Source of the DNA: Trichormus sp. M33_DOE_039
Lineage (GTDB): Bacteria; Cyanobacteriota; Cyanobacteriia; Cyanobacteriales; Nostocaceae
Assembly (NCBI GenBank): GCA_015296085.1
Contig: DVDT01000005.1
Span: 1 to 64,000 of the forward strand
Length of the DNA stretch: 64,000 nt
Direction: 5' to 3'
Position 1 is the first letter of the stretch. Each line of letters starts with the position of its first letter. The notes beneath the pieces are model-generated. The model was not told the origin of the DNA. It made no database searches and saw only the letters and a list, made by a program, of their open reading frames with translations. The translations under genes were made by a program, and so were the position numbers. Shown in pieces: positions 27,761 to 36,995 of this stretch.

Positions 27761-28050
27761 TGTTGATTTAATCTAGCTTTAATAGCAGGATGAACTAATT
27801 CATCAGGAATATGATTGCGTTCGATATATTCATTAATTTCTGCTTGATTATCTAAATAAAAACTCAAAGCATCAAAGACTTGGGCTAAATTTAAATGAGG
27901 TAAATGTAACGGTATTTCCTCTGGTCTAATACCTAAACGCCAATTTTCAACAATCGCTCTCACAGGTGTTCTTGTTCCTTGAATAATTGGTTCACCTGAT
28001 AAAATTTCCGGTTGTCGAGTGACATAACGAGAGTTTTTTGTAGCTGTCAT
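27757..28050 (-). CDS. DUF433 antitoxin-like protein
   Basis: A 97-residue protein starting MTATKNSRYVTRQPEILSGEPIIQGTRTPVRAIVENWRLG, the DUF433 signature, followed by a helix-turn-helix-like region (LNLAQVFDALSFYLDNQ). DUF433 proteins pair with DUF5615 PIN-like toxins, and here the partner start overlaps by ATGA. I chose the ATG at 28050. The frame remains open to 28149, but that part is repeat sequence. The toxin partner carries a stop codon, so this antitoxin may now be an orphan. Confidence 0.85.
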   Translation of the reverse strand: MTATKNSRYVTRQPEILSGEPIIQGTRTPVRAIVENWRLGIRPEEIPLHLPHLNLAQVFDALSFYLDNQAEINEYIERNHIPDELVHPAIKARLNQQ

Positions 28051-28113
28051 ACTGATGAAATTTTTGGCAGTATTTGGTGCTAATGTATCACAGATGTTAA
28101 ACCAATTCCCAAT

Positions 28114-28435
28114 CTGACTTTTCATGGTATCTGGAAAACCCCTCTCCAAACCTCTCCCCTACAAGGCTACGGTGTACACACAAGTCTAATAACCTAGCCC
28201 TACAACGTTTTGATCCCCCCTAACCCCCCTTAAAAAAGGGGGGGAGCAAGAATCAAAGTCCCCCTTTTGAAGGGGGATTTAGGGGGATCAAACCACATTT
28301 TGCGCCTAGCACAAAGATGTGTGTACACCGTAGCCTACAAGGAGAGAAGCTTTGATTTTTCCCCCTTCCCTCGTAGGGAAGGGGGTTAGGGGGTTAGGTT
28401 TCACGTTAGCTTTTCCACATAACGTGAAAAGTCAG
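28114..28435. mobile_element. MITE-like element, interrupted by a second element
   Basis: The ends are near-perfect inverted repeats: CTGACTTTTCATG (28114-28126) and CGTGAAAAGTCAG (28423-28435). The sequence outside 28159-28341 matches the uninterrupted element at 62215-62405, including CTGGAAAACCCCTCTCC and the CCCCCTTCCCT stretch. It carries no gene. It is split by a 169-base insertion described separately. Confidence 0.8.
28166..28334. mobile_element. 169-base MITE nested inside another MITE, with 7-base target duplication
   Basis: Begins GCTACGGTGTACACACA and ends with the exact reverse complement, TGTGTGTACACCGTAGC. It is flanked by the direct repeat CTACAAG at 28159-28165 and 28335-28341. 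The uninterrupted host element at 62215-62405 shows the empty site (CCCCTACAAGGAGAG). The interior includes a GATCCCCC...GGGGGATC palindrome (28212-28289). There is no coding capacity, so a transposase must act in trans. Confidence 0.85.
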
Positions 28436-28438
28436 ACA

Positions 28439-28564
28439 ACATTAAGCTTTAAGATTACGATATTAAGTCTTAAGGTCACGATATTAAGCTTTAAGATTAC
28501 GATATTAAGCCTTAAAGCTACAACATTAAGCCTTAAAGTTACAACATTAAGCCTTAAAATTAAA
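28439..28564. repeat. Six tandem copies of a 21-base repeat
   Basis: Six contiguous 21-base units of the type AYATTAAGYYTTAARRTYAC lie at 28439, 28460, 28481, 28502, 28523 and 28544. Neighbouring units differ by only a few substitutions and no indels. An open frame crosses the array and would encode repeated LSLKVTI-like heptapeptides, but it starts inside the preceding MITE and is not credible as a gene. Confidence 0.85.
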
Positions 28565-28730
28565 ACGATCGCTCTTAACTCTGCACTAAACAGACGATAT
28601 ATTGAGGCAATTCAGAGAAATCACGGGCATAAATCAAAAAATGAGCAAAATAAAATGTGAATTTTGCTGAACTATAATCTAGCTTAACTGAGACAAAATA
28701 GCGTTGTAAAGCTTTTAAAAGTGTAAATTT

Positions 28731-29126
28731 ATGGCTAGAAAAAAGCGTAGTTCCCGGATTCTAGAAAAAGCTGAGTTTAAAGTTGCGGGATTGAAGGCTA
28801 TTGATCCAAATCTCAATTTTGATGATACTTGCAACTTACAAAAACTGACGCAGTTAATTGATCAGTTTCACAATATGCTTGATGATTATAATGCTGCTAT
28901 AGCAATGATAGATTCATCTAAAAAAAAGCTAGATGAGACGGAGAAAAACTTAGCTCAGATTTCAGACAAAATGCTGATGGGTGTTGGCTTTAAGTACGGT
29001 AAAAACAGTAGTGAATATGAGCTTGCTGGTGGAGTTAGAGATAGTGAACGTATCCGAAAAAGTAGATTGACACGCTTGAAATCTAATACAGATAAAATAA
29101 CAGATGAAACTGCTATAACCGCCTAG
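28731..29126 (+). CDS. Hypothetical coiled-coil protein
   Basis: A 131-residue highly charged protein beginning MARKKRSSRILEKAEFKVAG. Residues about 45-85 (LIDQFHNMLDDYNAAIAMIDSSKKKLDETEKNLAQISDKML) are strongly helical and probably form a coiled coil; the C-terminus is basic (RIRKSRLTRLKSNTDKI). No family was recognised. There are no membrane segments. The presence of a clean start and the lack of overlap with other genes support coding status. Confidence 0.65.
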   Translation: MARKKRSSRILEKAEFKVAGLKAIDPNLNFDDTCNLQKLTQLIDQFHNMLDDYNAAIAMIDSSKKKLDETEKNLAQISDKMLMGVGFKYGKNSSEYELAGGVRDSERIRKSRLTRLKSNTDKITDETAITA

Positions 29127-29381
29127 TATAGTAGTTCGCTAGCGAGTGGAATATATATTATTGTAGGGGCAGGATATATTCTGCCCCTAGCTGTGTAGGT
29201 AATTAAAATATCTTCAGTGGGAATTTGGCATCAAAACCAGACTTTAAGTATAAAACGAAAATATTCATAAGCAATTACCAGTAAGGCTTTTAGACAAGAA
29301 ATCGGGTAAACTTTGCTTGCTAAGTTTTGTCTAAAAATACTTCATAATTAAGATAAGAAGATACAAAGAGAGAACACAAAA

Positions 29382-32006
29382 ATGTTAGAAAAATATCGTC
29401 AACACGTTGCTGAAAGGGCAGCACTCGGTATTCCGCCCTTACCCTTGGATGCACAGCAAACATCAGAGTTGTGTGAATTACTGAAAAATCCACCATCAGG
29501 GGAAGAAGATACATTATTACATTTATTGCGCGATCGCATTCCCCCCGGCGTAGATGCAGCTGCTTATGTCAAAGCTGGATTTCTTACAGGTATTGCTAAA
29601 GGCGAAATCACCAGCCCCCTAATTTCCTCAATTGAAGCAGTGGAATTACTGGGAACAATGGTAGGCGGTTATAATGTGCAGTCTCTAATTGAGTTGCTAA
29701 AACTGTCTACCAAACCATCAGAAGGTGATACACCATTGGTAATGGGAGGAGAAGGAAAAGAACCCATCGCTGCTGCTGCTGCCGCCGCCCTCAGTAAAAC
29801 TTTATTGGTGTATGATGCCTTCCATGATGTTTTGGAATTAGCTAAAATCAACCCCTACGCCAAGCGAGTCATTGATTCCTGGGCAGAAGCAGAATGGTTT
29901 ACAGTTCGTCCCAAACTCCCAGAATATATTAACGTCACTGTTTTTAAAGTGCCTGGGGAAACCAACACCGATGACTTATCCCCAGCTACCCACGCCACCA
30001 CCCGTCCAGATATTCCCCTCCACGCCTTGGCTATGTTAGAGTCACGGCAACCAGGAAGCTTAGAAACTATTGCTGAGTTGAAGAAAAAAGGATATCCCGT
30101 GGCTTATGTTGGGGATGTAGTCGGGACTGGTTCATCGCGGAAGTCGGCTATTAACTCCGTGTTATGGCACATGGGGCAAGATATTCCCTATGTTCCCAAC
30201 AAACGCGCTGGGGGTTATATTTTAGGTGGTGCGATCGCTCCTATCTTTTTCAACACAGCAGAAGATGCCGGTGCTTTGCCCATACAATGCGATGTCACCA
30301 AACTCGAAACCGGCATGGTAATTACCATCTATCCCTACAAAGGTGAAATTACCAACGAAGACGGCGAAGTTATTTCCACCTTCACCCTCAAACCCGATAC
30401 CATCCTCGATGAAGTCCGCGCCGGTGGACGCATCCCCCTATTAATTGGACGTACTCTCACCGACAAAACCCGCCAAGCATTAGGCTTAGAACCCAGCACC
30501 CTGTTCATCCGTCCCCAACAACCAGAAGACACGGGGAAAGGCTATACCCTCGCCCAAAAAATGGTCGGTAAAGCTTGCGGTTTACCAGGTGTGCGCCCTG
30601 GTACATCCTGCGAACCCATCATGACCACCGTTGGTTCTCAAGATACCACAGGGCCAATGACCCGTGACGAACTCAAAGAACTCGCTTGTCTCGGCTTCAG
30701 TGCAGACTTAGTCATGCAGAGTTTCTGTCACACCGCCGCCTATCCCAAACCCGTAGACATCAAAACTCACCACGAACTCCCCGATTTCATGTCTTCCCGT
30801 GGTGGTGTTGCCCTACGTCCCGGCGATGGTATCATCCACTCATGGCTCAACCGGATGCTGTTACCTGATACCGTCGGTACAGGTGGCGACTCTCACACCC
30901 GCTTCCCCTTGGGAATATCCTTCCCCGCCGGTTCTGGGTTAGTCGCCTTTGCGGGTGCTTTGGGTGTCATGCCTTTGGATATGCCAGAATCAGTATTGGT
31001 AAGATTCAAAGGAGAATTGCAACCAGGAATTACCTTAAGAGATATTGTTAACGCCATTCCCTACGTTGCCATTCAAAAAGGTTTGCTAACTGTCGAGAAA
31101 GAGAACAAGAAAAACATCTTCTCCGGCAGAATTTTAGAAATGGAAGGCTTACCAGATTTAAAAGTCGAACAAGCCTTTGAATTAACAGACGCTTCCGCCG
31201 AACGTTCCTGTGCAGGCTGCACCATTAAACTGAGTGAAGCAACAATTGCTGAATATCTGCGTTCTAACATTGCCCTGTTAAAAAACATGGTAGCCAGAGG
31301 CTATCAAGATGCGCGTACAATTATGCGCCGTGTCGCCCAAATGGAAGAATGGTTAGCAAATCCTGTATTACTAGAAGCCGACGCAGATGCGGAGTATGCC
31401 GCAGTAATTGAAATTGATTTGAACGAAATCACAGAACCAATTGTTGCCGCTCCCAATGACCCCGATAATGTTAAATTATTATCGGAAGTTGCTAATGATC
31501 CAGTACAAGAAGTATTTGTTGGTTCTTGTATGACAAATATCGGTCATTATCGAGCCACTGCGAAAGTTTTAGAAGGTGCAGGTGCAGTCAAAACTCGCCT
31601 GTGGATAGCACCACCCACCCGCATGGATGAACACCAATTAAAAGAAGAAGGTGTGTATGGTGTATTTGGTGCAGCCGGCGCGAGAACAGAAATGCCAGGA
31701 TGCAGTTTATGTATGGGAAATCAGGCGCGAGTTGCTGATGGCACAACTGTATTTTCCACCTCTACCCGCAACTTCAATAACCGCATGGGTAAAGGTGCAA
31801 GAGTGTATTTAGGTTCTGCTGAGTTAGCCGCAGTTTGCGCGTTATTAGGACGCATTCCTACAGTACAGGAATATCTTGATATTGTGGCGAATAAAATTCA
31901 TCCTTTTGCTGATAATTTATATCGGTATTTGAACTTTGATCAAATCGTCGGTTTTGAGGATGAGGGTAGGGTGATTTCTAAAGAGGAGGAAGCTTTGTTA
32001 GTATAG
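29382..32006 (+). CDS. acnB: Aconitate hydratase B / 2-methylisocitrate dehydratase
   Basis: An 874-residue enzyme interconverting citrate and isocitrate in the TCA cycle via a [4Fe-4S] cluster. The AcnB order is visible: an N-terminal HEAT-like domain ([22 protein letters not shown]), a swivel domain ([14 protein letters not shown]), then the catalytic domains with [39 protein letters not shown] and the cluster cysteines in [11 protein letters not shown]. The length matches E. coli AcnB (865 residues). It is followed by a hairpin and T-rich tail. Confidence 0.97.
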   Translation: MLEKYRQHVAERAALGIPPLPLDAQQTSELCELLKNPPSGEEDTLLHLLRDRIPPGVDAAAYVKAGFLTGIAKGEITSPLISSIEAVELLGTMVGGYNVQSLIELLKLSTKPSEGDTPLVMGGEGKEPIAAAAAAALSKTLLVYDAFHDVLELAKINPYAKRVIDSWAEAEWFTVRPKLPEYINVTVFKVPGETNTDDLSPATHATTRPDIPLHALAMLESRQPGSLETIAELKKKGYPVAYVGDVVGTGSSRKSAINSVLWHMGQDIPYVPNKRAGGYILGGAIAPIFFNTAEDAGALPIQCDVTKLETGMVITIYPYKGEITNEDGEVISTFTLKPDTILDEVRAGGRIPLLIGRTLTDKTRQALGLEPSTLFIRPQQPEDTGKGYTLAQKMVGKACGLPGVRPGTSCEPIMTTVGSQDTTGPMTRDELKELACLGFSADLVMQSFCHTAAYPKPVDIKTHHELPDFMSSRGGVALRPGDGIIHSWLNRMLLPDTVGTGGDSHTRFPLGISFPAGSGLVAFAGALGVMPLDMPESVLVRFKGELQPGITLRDIVNAIPYVAIQKGLLTVEKENKKNIFSGRILEMEGLPDLKVEQAFELTDASAERSCAGCTIKLSEATIAEYLRSNIALLKNMVARGYQDARTIMRRVAQMEEWLANPVLLEADADAEYAAVIEIDLNEITEPIVAAPNDPDNVKLLSEVANDPVQEVFVGSCMTNIGHYRATAKVLEGAGAVKTRLWIAPPTRMDEHQLKEEGVYGVFGAAGARTEMPGCSLCMGNQARVADGTTVFSTSTRNFNNRMGKGARVYLGSAELAAVCALLGRIPTVQEYLDIVANKIHPFADNLYRYLNFDQIVGFEDEGRVISKEEEALLV

Positions 32007-32015
32007 TTTAACTAG

Positions 32016-32046
32016 GGTGAGTCTTGATGGCTCACCTAAATTTTAT
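32016..32046 (+). terminator. Probable intrinsic terminator after acnB
   Basis: GGTGAG (32016-32021) pairs with CTCACC (32031-32036) around a 9-base loop, followed by TAAATTTTATT. It lies 10 bases after the acnB stop, between acnB and the convergent hydrolase gene. Confidence 0.6.
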
Positions 32047-32152
32047 TGAAAGGATAAAAATTTTCAAAAGATATTTACCGAGAAGAATTTAAAGATGATG
32101 ATTTCTACCAGTTCTTCTTTCGGATACTTCCTGATATAGTTATAAATTTGGA

Positions 32153-34453
32153 CTATATGACACTTAAGATAACTCTGATTAACCAAAATATTAGTACATA
32201 AACGACTAAAATTACAGTTAAGTTGATTAAGGAAAAATTAAAAAATATAAATAGTAAAGTTCCAATTATAATCAATATACAAATCAAACGGCTAGCATAA
32301 GGTGATATCCTTGATACAAATCTAAATTTAGCTATTTCCGCCTCAGTTTTCAGCCCTTTGGGTTGAGAAATAACACCAGTCAAAATATATTCAATAATAT
32401 TAATATGATTACTTTCATCTAGAGGTTTTCCATGATCTCCATCAAAATAATACAATTCTTTCAAACGATCATCTCCCATTAAAAAACCATCAAATCCTCC
32501 AGTTCCAATATCTCTCATCCCCACTCCTCGTAAAGCACTACACAGAATTCCAACTGGCCAATCAAAAGAGCTACGAGCATTACAAATCATCTTTACTTGA
32601 CCTTTGTCAAATATCTTTTTCCACGGATATTCTCGTGGTAAAACACTACCTGCCAAGTAAACTCGCTTGAACTTCATTCCAGGGACTTTCTTCAGACTTT
32701 CCCCTAAAATATAAGTTCCATTACTATGTCCAATGAAATGAAAATCTATATTGGGATACTTAGCAAAATAGTAGCTATATTCATCCTGAAACCAAGCAAT
32801 ATTACTTTGGCGAAAACCAGGAAGAACAAATTTGAATGCAGAAAAGTAATCATAGGAAGACGTGATAACTACTGTATGTGGATCTTCTTGATATATTTTT
32901 TCTTTGATTTGCTCAACCCAGCTACTATTACTGGCTCGAATTCCATGAAGAATAAATACCACATTATTTTTAGCAATTGATGACCATAAATTAAAATTGT
33001 TCCCTAATGCTTCATCTCGAAGAATTGCTTTCTTGATCAACTGATATCTTTCTTCTCTATCTTCTGCACTATCTATGCAGTGAATATTTGTGGATTCGGC
33101 ATCCGGAATATCTATATGAAAAGCATCAGGAAACTGTTCTATATCAACACTGTCATCACGAGTTATATTTCCATCTTTTGCCCCTAGTATCTGAACAACA
33201 GTTAGCGAATAATAAAAATTTGAAAAATGTCTAATCCAGTCAATTCTCAAATTTGTGATAAAAGCAGAACCTTTCATAAAGTCTTGTAATGGCATCAATC
33301 TCCTTAAGGAAAAAGATGTAGCTTTCTCAAGTGCGATTACCATTCGTCCAATTAGAGATTGAGCAGGATCTAAACCGCGATTCGGTGAAGCTAAAAGAAC
33401 AAAGTGCCTAACGTACTCATACCAGGGACTTTGACGATACCCTCGCTCGCGATACATACCAGATGCTATTAGATAAGCCTGCCGAATAAGAATACCACCT
33501 AAGCTATGTCCAACAAGGATAACTTCTTCAAAAGGCCCTTTGCTACCCCATATTGCATCTATTTTGGCTTTTAGCTGTTTGGATAAACTAAAGCCTTCCT
33601 GAAAGCTGTGATTTTTTAGATGATGCTTATCCCAAAGCAGCCATTGAGTATCCGCTAGGGTAGTTTCCTTCTTTAATTCTTTAACTAGAGGCTCCCAACT
33701 TCCAGCATCTTGATTTTCAGCAGGAACAACAACAATGAGCCGTTTTAAGGGAGTTGAACTAACAGGAGTAGTTACAGTCGAAGATTGATGGGTTGTTATT
33801 ATTCCATCTGTCCCTCCCCAAGCCAGTCCTACAGGCTGTTCCTCGAAAGTTGCTTGGATTCCTAGGTTATTTTCTATGTACTCAGCTAGTAAACTAGCAT
33901 TTCTATCTTGCGAACTGTAAGTAATTACGAAAGCTGGTTGTACTGCTTGTATTAGTGAGAATAGTTCGTTCAACACAGCACTATTAGAGTCAACATTGCC
34001 TGATTTTACATCTACAACCAAAACATCTATATTAAGGCAACAAACCTCGGATAAACTCGAAGACCAAGAGAAATCCGATAAATACATTACATTAATGCCA
34101 CTCTCAGTGCGAACCACTGGAATCACTGAACCGGGCATATAACCAGATGGAAAAAAACTTATTTGAATATTCTCGACTGTATGACAGCTTCCATCGGCTG
34201 GAAGAACTTCAAATTGCCCACGTCTAAACTCTATATCTGGAGATTCTTCTAACAATTTCTCATAAGTTTCTTGACTTAAAACAATCTTTCTTTGCTGTCC
34301 TTTACTGGTACTGAAATCTTTAAGACGATTGATATTATGATTAGTCTGGATGCGAATTGAACGCTCTGGAGCAAATCCATCACAAGTAACAGTCTGACCA
34401 ATAAGAACGCATCCATTTTTGAGAACAGTAGCTGCACCTTGAAGATTATTCAT
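32153..34453 (-). CDS. Membrane protein: degenerate beta-CASP/MBL domain + two alpha/beta hydrolase domains + two TM helices
   Basis: A 766-residue protein of four parts. Residues 1-215 resemble an mRNA-processing-type metallo-beta-lactamase fold (DFSTSKGQQ, YMPGSVIPV, MYLSDFSW), but the metal site THxHxDH reads TNHNINR, so it is likely inactive. Residues ~235-470 form an alpha/beta hydrolase with nucleophile elbow GHSLGG (Ser317). Residues ~495-700 form a second one with HGIR and GHSNGT (Ser577). Two membrane helices (~722-763) end the protein. It overlaps the upstream HTH gene by 8 bases. A lipase/esterase-type effector is inferred. Confidence 0.75.
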   Translation of the reverse strand: MNNLQGAATVLKNGCVLIGQTVTCDGFAPERSIRIQTNHNINRLKDFSTSKGQQRKIVLSQETYEKLLEESPDIEFRRGQFEVLPADGSCHTVENIQISFFPSGYMPGSVIPVVRTESGINVMYLSDFSWSSSLSEVCCLNIDVLVVDVKSGNVDSNSAVLNELFSLIQAVQPAFVITYSSQDRNASLLAEYIENNLGIQATFEEQPVGLAWGGTDGIITTHQSSTVTTPVSSTPLKRLIVVVPAENQDAGSWEPLVKELKKETTLADTQWLLWDKHHLKNHSFQEGFSLSKQLKAKIDAIWGSKGPFEEVILVGHSLGGILIRQAYLIASGMYRERGYRQSPWYEYVRHFVLLASPNRGLDPAQSLIGRMVIALEKATSFSLRRLMPLQDFMKGSAFITNLRIDWIRHFSNFYYSLTVVQILGAKDGNITRDDSVDIEQFPDAFHIDIPDAESTNIHCIDSAEDREERYQLIKKAILRDEALGNNFNLWSSIAKNNVVFILHGIRASNSSWVEQIKEKIYQEDPHTVVITSSYDYFSAFKFVLPGFRQSNIAWFQDEYSYYFAKYPNIDFHFIGHSNGTYILGESLKKVPGMKFKRVYLAGSVLPREYPWKKIFDKGQVKMICNARSSFDWPVGILCSALRGVGMRDIGTGGFDGFLMGDDRLKELYYFDGDHGKPLDESNHINIIEYILTGVISQPKGLKTEAEIAKFRFVSRISPYASRLICILIIIGTLLFIFFNFSLINLTVILVVYVLIFWLIRVILSVI

Positions 34454-35159
34454 TGTTGCTCCTTTTAGTCAGTAAATTAGCAACAAAAGCTTCTACTCTC
34501 TGAGGCGTAAGATAGGGAGCAACTGTAGGATTTTTAATAGCTGATTCAGTTAATGTAAAGCTAAAACGTCCATTTTTAATAGCCGCAGAAAGAACATTTT
34601 CCTCATGTACTAACTCAGATAACATAGCTCGAAGTTCAAAACTATACTTTTCTTCCCCTTGGCTCTCATTATTTAGATTTGGAATCTGACCCAAAAAAAC
34701 ATAATGATGAGTAATTTTGGATCGAGTGGAGTCAATTGTTTCTATACACTCAGTTAAGCTTCCTCCTCCCCGCAGATTGCATTGAAGAATTGCACGAATT
34801 TCTTCTTTACTCCTCTGATTCTCAAGTGCATCTTTAGCCAAAAGAGTAATCTTATCAAACTCCTTAGCTCGTGAAATTTCAGCTGCTACGGAAAAGGACA
34901 GATACCCTGGCGATGTTCCCCAAATGATGAGAGGTTGTAGTTCAAGGGGGAGCGATAACAGTGAAAGAAACCTACGCAAAATAGAAGAGTCTTTTAACTC
35001 CAGTTCCTGGGCAATTTGATTGAGGGGAATGCCTTGAATTTGATACAAGCGATTTAATAATTGAGCAACTTGTATCGGAGATAGTCTGCGATTTTTCTTA
35101 TGCGTTCCAATAGAGAGAATTATATCTCGCCGTTCATCAGACGAAAGTGAATCTAACAT
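34446..35159 (-). CDS. ParB/KorB-like helix-turn-helix protein
   Basis: A 237-residue protein whose N-terminal half looks like the central HTH domain of ParB/KorB proteins: LSPIQVAQLLNRLYQIQGIPLNQIAQELELKDSSILRRFLSLL (residues 26-69) and then a helical block (SFSVAAEISRAKEFDKI). It lacks the ParB CTP-binding N-domain, which is present in the gene 13 bases upstream. The C-terminal half is unassigned. Its stop codon lies inside the start region of the hydrolase gene, suggesting translational coupling. Sequence-specific DNA binding is inferred. Confidence 0.75.
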   Translation of the reverse strand: MLDSLSSDERRDIILSIGTHKKNRRLSPIQVAQLLNRLYQIQGIPLNQIAQELELKDSSILRRFLSLLSLPLELQPLIIWGTSPGYLSFSVAAEISRAKEFDKITLLAKDALENQRSKEEIRAILQCNLRGGGSLTECIETIDSTRSKITHHYVFLGQIPNLNNESQGEEKYSFELRAMLSELVHEENVLSAAIKNGRFSFTLTESAIKNPTVAPYLTPQRVEAFVANLLTKRSNNE

Positions 35160-35172
35160 ACAGTTTTTTAAC

Positions 35173-35991
35173 TTACAGATAACCCCGTTCAGAAAGTGCT
35201 GCTTCCAGAAGAGTTATAACCGCATTATTTTGGTCAATCTCTTCATCTTGTGTAAATTGATTTAAAGCATTATATAAGTTTTGTCCAACGACTACCCTAA
35301 GATTTATTTGCTGCTGTCGTTTACTCCTTTGTATAATTTCTTTTGGAGGTATATGTGGCTCTTGAATCGCAACCTTTTCAAGTTGTCTTTGTTGAAGACC
35401 ACTCATTTTTTGCATTTCTTCAGCATAAATAACAGCAGCTTCTTTGTTAACTTCCTTACTAATTGAATCTGTTGCTGCTTTTTGTGCTCGAAGTGCAACA
35501 TCAAGTTTTAAACCGCGTTCAACTTTTTGTTTTAATGGTTCAATTAGTTGTTCATACTTAACGTACTGGCTAACCTTATAATAGGGAAGACCTAATGTAT
35601 CTGAAATCCTTTTAATAGAACCATATTTTCTGTATAAATCTGTACAAGCATCAATGTAGTCCTGGGTTGATAAATTTTGTCGAACCATATTCTCGGTTAG
35701 AGAAATAGCTTTTGCAATTTCTGGGTCTACTGGTTCAGGAAGTATTGTTGCGCGTATAGTTTCACGTTTTAAATGCTGATGCGCTAGAAAACGCCTCTGA
35801 CCTGTGACCACTTCATATCTTCCTTCTGCTTGTGGAGCAACAACAATTGGCTCAAGGAGTCCTATTTTTTCAATACTATCTGCTAACTCCTGAAGACCTT
35901 CATTAACATCGCTAGTACGAACTTGCGACAGTCCGATGTCAATTTTTTCTAGTGGGATTTCTTTAACTTCGCTATTCCCAGTAATTATCAT
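35173..35991 (-). CDS. ParB-like protein with CTP-binding N-domain and HTH
   Basis: A 272-residue protein with a ParB/Srx N-domain (KEIPLEKIDIG...QVRTSD, then GRYEVVTGQRRFLAHQHL and ENMVRQNLS, the two CTP/Mg-binding boxes), an HTH (YGSIKRISDTLGLPYYKVSQYVKY), and a C-terminal tail suggesting ribbon-helix-helix dimerisation. I preferred the ATG at 35991 because GAGGT precedes it; an in-frame GTG at 36033 would add 14 residues. No ParA gene is present, so a partition role is unlikely. It heads a three-gene operon. Confidence 0.82.
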   Translation of the reverse strand: MIITGNSEVKEIPLEKIDIGLSQVRTSDVNEGLQELADSIEKIGLLEPIVVAPQAEGRYEVVTGQRRFLAHQHLKRETIRATILPEPVDPEIAKAISLTENMVRQNLSTQDYIDACTDLYRKYGSIKRISDTLGLPYYKVSQYVKYEQLIEPLKQKVERGLKLDVALRAQKAATDSISKEVNKEAAVIYAEEMQKMSGLQQRQLEKVAIQEPHIPPKEIIQRSKRQQQINLRVVVGQNLYNALNQFTQDEEIDQNNAVITLLEAALSERGYL

Positions 35992-36013
35992 CTGTACCTC
36001 ATCATCAACCGAT

Positions 36014-36215
36014 TTACATTTAGATATTTCCACTCAAAACATTTACATTTTTAACTATAATTTTGGATACATTGATAATGTATGTAGTCTGGATATACGG
36101 TTATGGAAAAATAGTTACTGACATAAGTATGAACGGCAAACAATTTCATTTTATCCAAGACGTTAGTTAGCTTTTACTTAACCGAGTATATCTTACATTC
36201 ATTTTTTCAATGTAA
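36014..36215. promoter_or_regulatory. Array of TTACATT half-sites and palindromes upstream of the ParB-like operon
   Basis: TTACATT occurs at 36014-36020 and 36043-36049. ATACATT-GAT-AATGTAT is a perfect 7-3-7 palindrome at 36067-36083. TTACATT (36193-36199) and AATGTAA (36209-36215) form another inverted pair with a 9-base gap. The repeated half-site in front of an operon with two ParB-like proteins suggests an operator or loading site. This is inference from arrangement. Confidence 0.5.
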
Positions 36216-36349
36216 ATATATATCCAATTTTGGCTCAAAACACATAGTATTAACTAATTCCCCGCTTATCGTTGAGTAATGATTAGCAAAGAGGTAGATT
36301 CAGATGACCATACCCCTAAATACCACAGTGCGATCGCTTCCCCTAAAAT

Positions 36350-36530
36350 CTACATCACAACTTTCTCACCCTGATAATCGAAAATCACCATAAAGCTAGC
36401 ATCAGGTATAAGTTGGCGTAAAATTTGCACATGACTGTCTGCATCAGACCGACTGCGAAATCTCGCTACAGTTACCTGTTGTATCTTTGGGAGTAGACGA
36501 GTAATCGCCCACGGATTTAGGGGTTCTTTA
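36350..36530 (-). pseudogene. 5'-truncated copy of the small gene at 37372-37608
   Basis: The reverse strand reads YKEPLNPWAITRLLPKIQQ, then VTVARFRSRSDADSHVQILR, and ends GEKVVM and a stop at 36350-36352. It matches the last 60 or so residues of the gene at 37372-37608 at most positions. About 18 N-terminal residues and the start codon are missing; the break lies next to a 26-base palindromic repeat (36539-36564). Confidence 0.8.
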
Positions 36531-36538
36531 TATCCGTT

Positions 36539-36564
36539 AGCGGTAGCTTACCGTAGGTATCGCT
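36539..36564. repeat. 26-base imperfect palindrome, left of vapBC
   Basis: An imperfect palindrome (arms AGCGGTAGCTTACC / AGCGATACCTACGG) whose reverse complement matches 37341-37366 at 24 of 26 positions. The two copies enclose the vapBC module. Confidence 0.75.
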
Positions 36565-36590
36565 ATAATAAATCTTTATTATTTAAGCTT

Positions 36591-36995
36591 TTAAGCGTCA
36601 ATTTCCCAATCTTCTAGTTTTAATCCTTCGACTCTGGCAAATTCTTTAGTATTATGAGTCACCAAAATCAAATCATGGGAAATTGCAATAGCAGCAATTA
36701 ATAAATCATTATAACCAATAGGAGTACCAAGATTAGCCAATTGCGCCCGAATCTTACCAGCATTTAACGCTGAAATATCGTCTAAAGGTAAAGAAATAAA
36801 TACCTCTAAAAATCGCTTAACTTTTGCCCAAACTTGATTAGGATTATCACTCCTCATTGCTCCATAAAATAACTCTAACTTCACTATTGAACAGACAACT
36901 ATATCTTCTAAATCACAACTTTCTAATCTCCGGCGGATAATCGAATCTTCATTAAGATATTTAACACACACATTTGTATCTAGCAAATACTTCAT
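36591..36995 (-). CDS. vapC: Type II toxin VapC (PIN-domain ribonuclease)
   Basis: A 134-residue PIN-domain protein: MKYLLDTNVCVKYL carries the first catalytic Asp, KLELFYGA the conserved Glu, and GYNDLLIAAIA a further Asp, with VTHNTKEF closing the site. VapC toxins cleave tRNA or rRNA to halt translation when not bound by VapB. The start overlaps the antitoxin stop by four bases (ATGA), typical of vapBC operons. All acidic residues appear intact. Confidence 0.92.
   Translation of the reverse strand: MKYLLDTNVCVKYLNEDSIIRRRLESCDLEDIVVCSIVKLELFYGAMRSDNPNQVWAKVKRFLEVFISLPLDDISALNAGKIRAQLANLGTPIGYNDLLIAAIAISHDLILVTHNTKEFARVEGLKLEDWEIDA

Noticed and set aside
28352-28660. A 102-residue forward frame with repeated LSLKVTI-like peptides
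   Set aside because: It begins inside a MITE and runs through 21-base tandem repeats; the repeat is indel-free DNA, and the protein has no start signal or family.
35173-35991. Plasmid or chromosome partition locus
   Set aside because: No ParA gene or replication origin lies nearby, and a membrane hydrolase gene is coupled in the operon.
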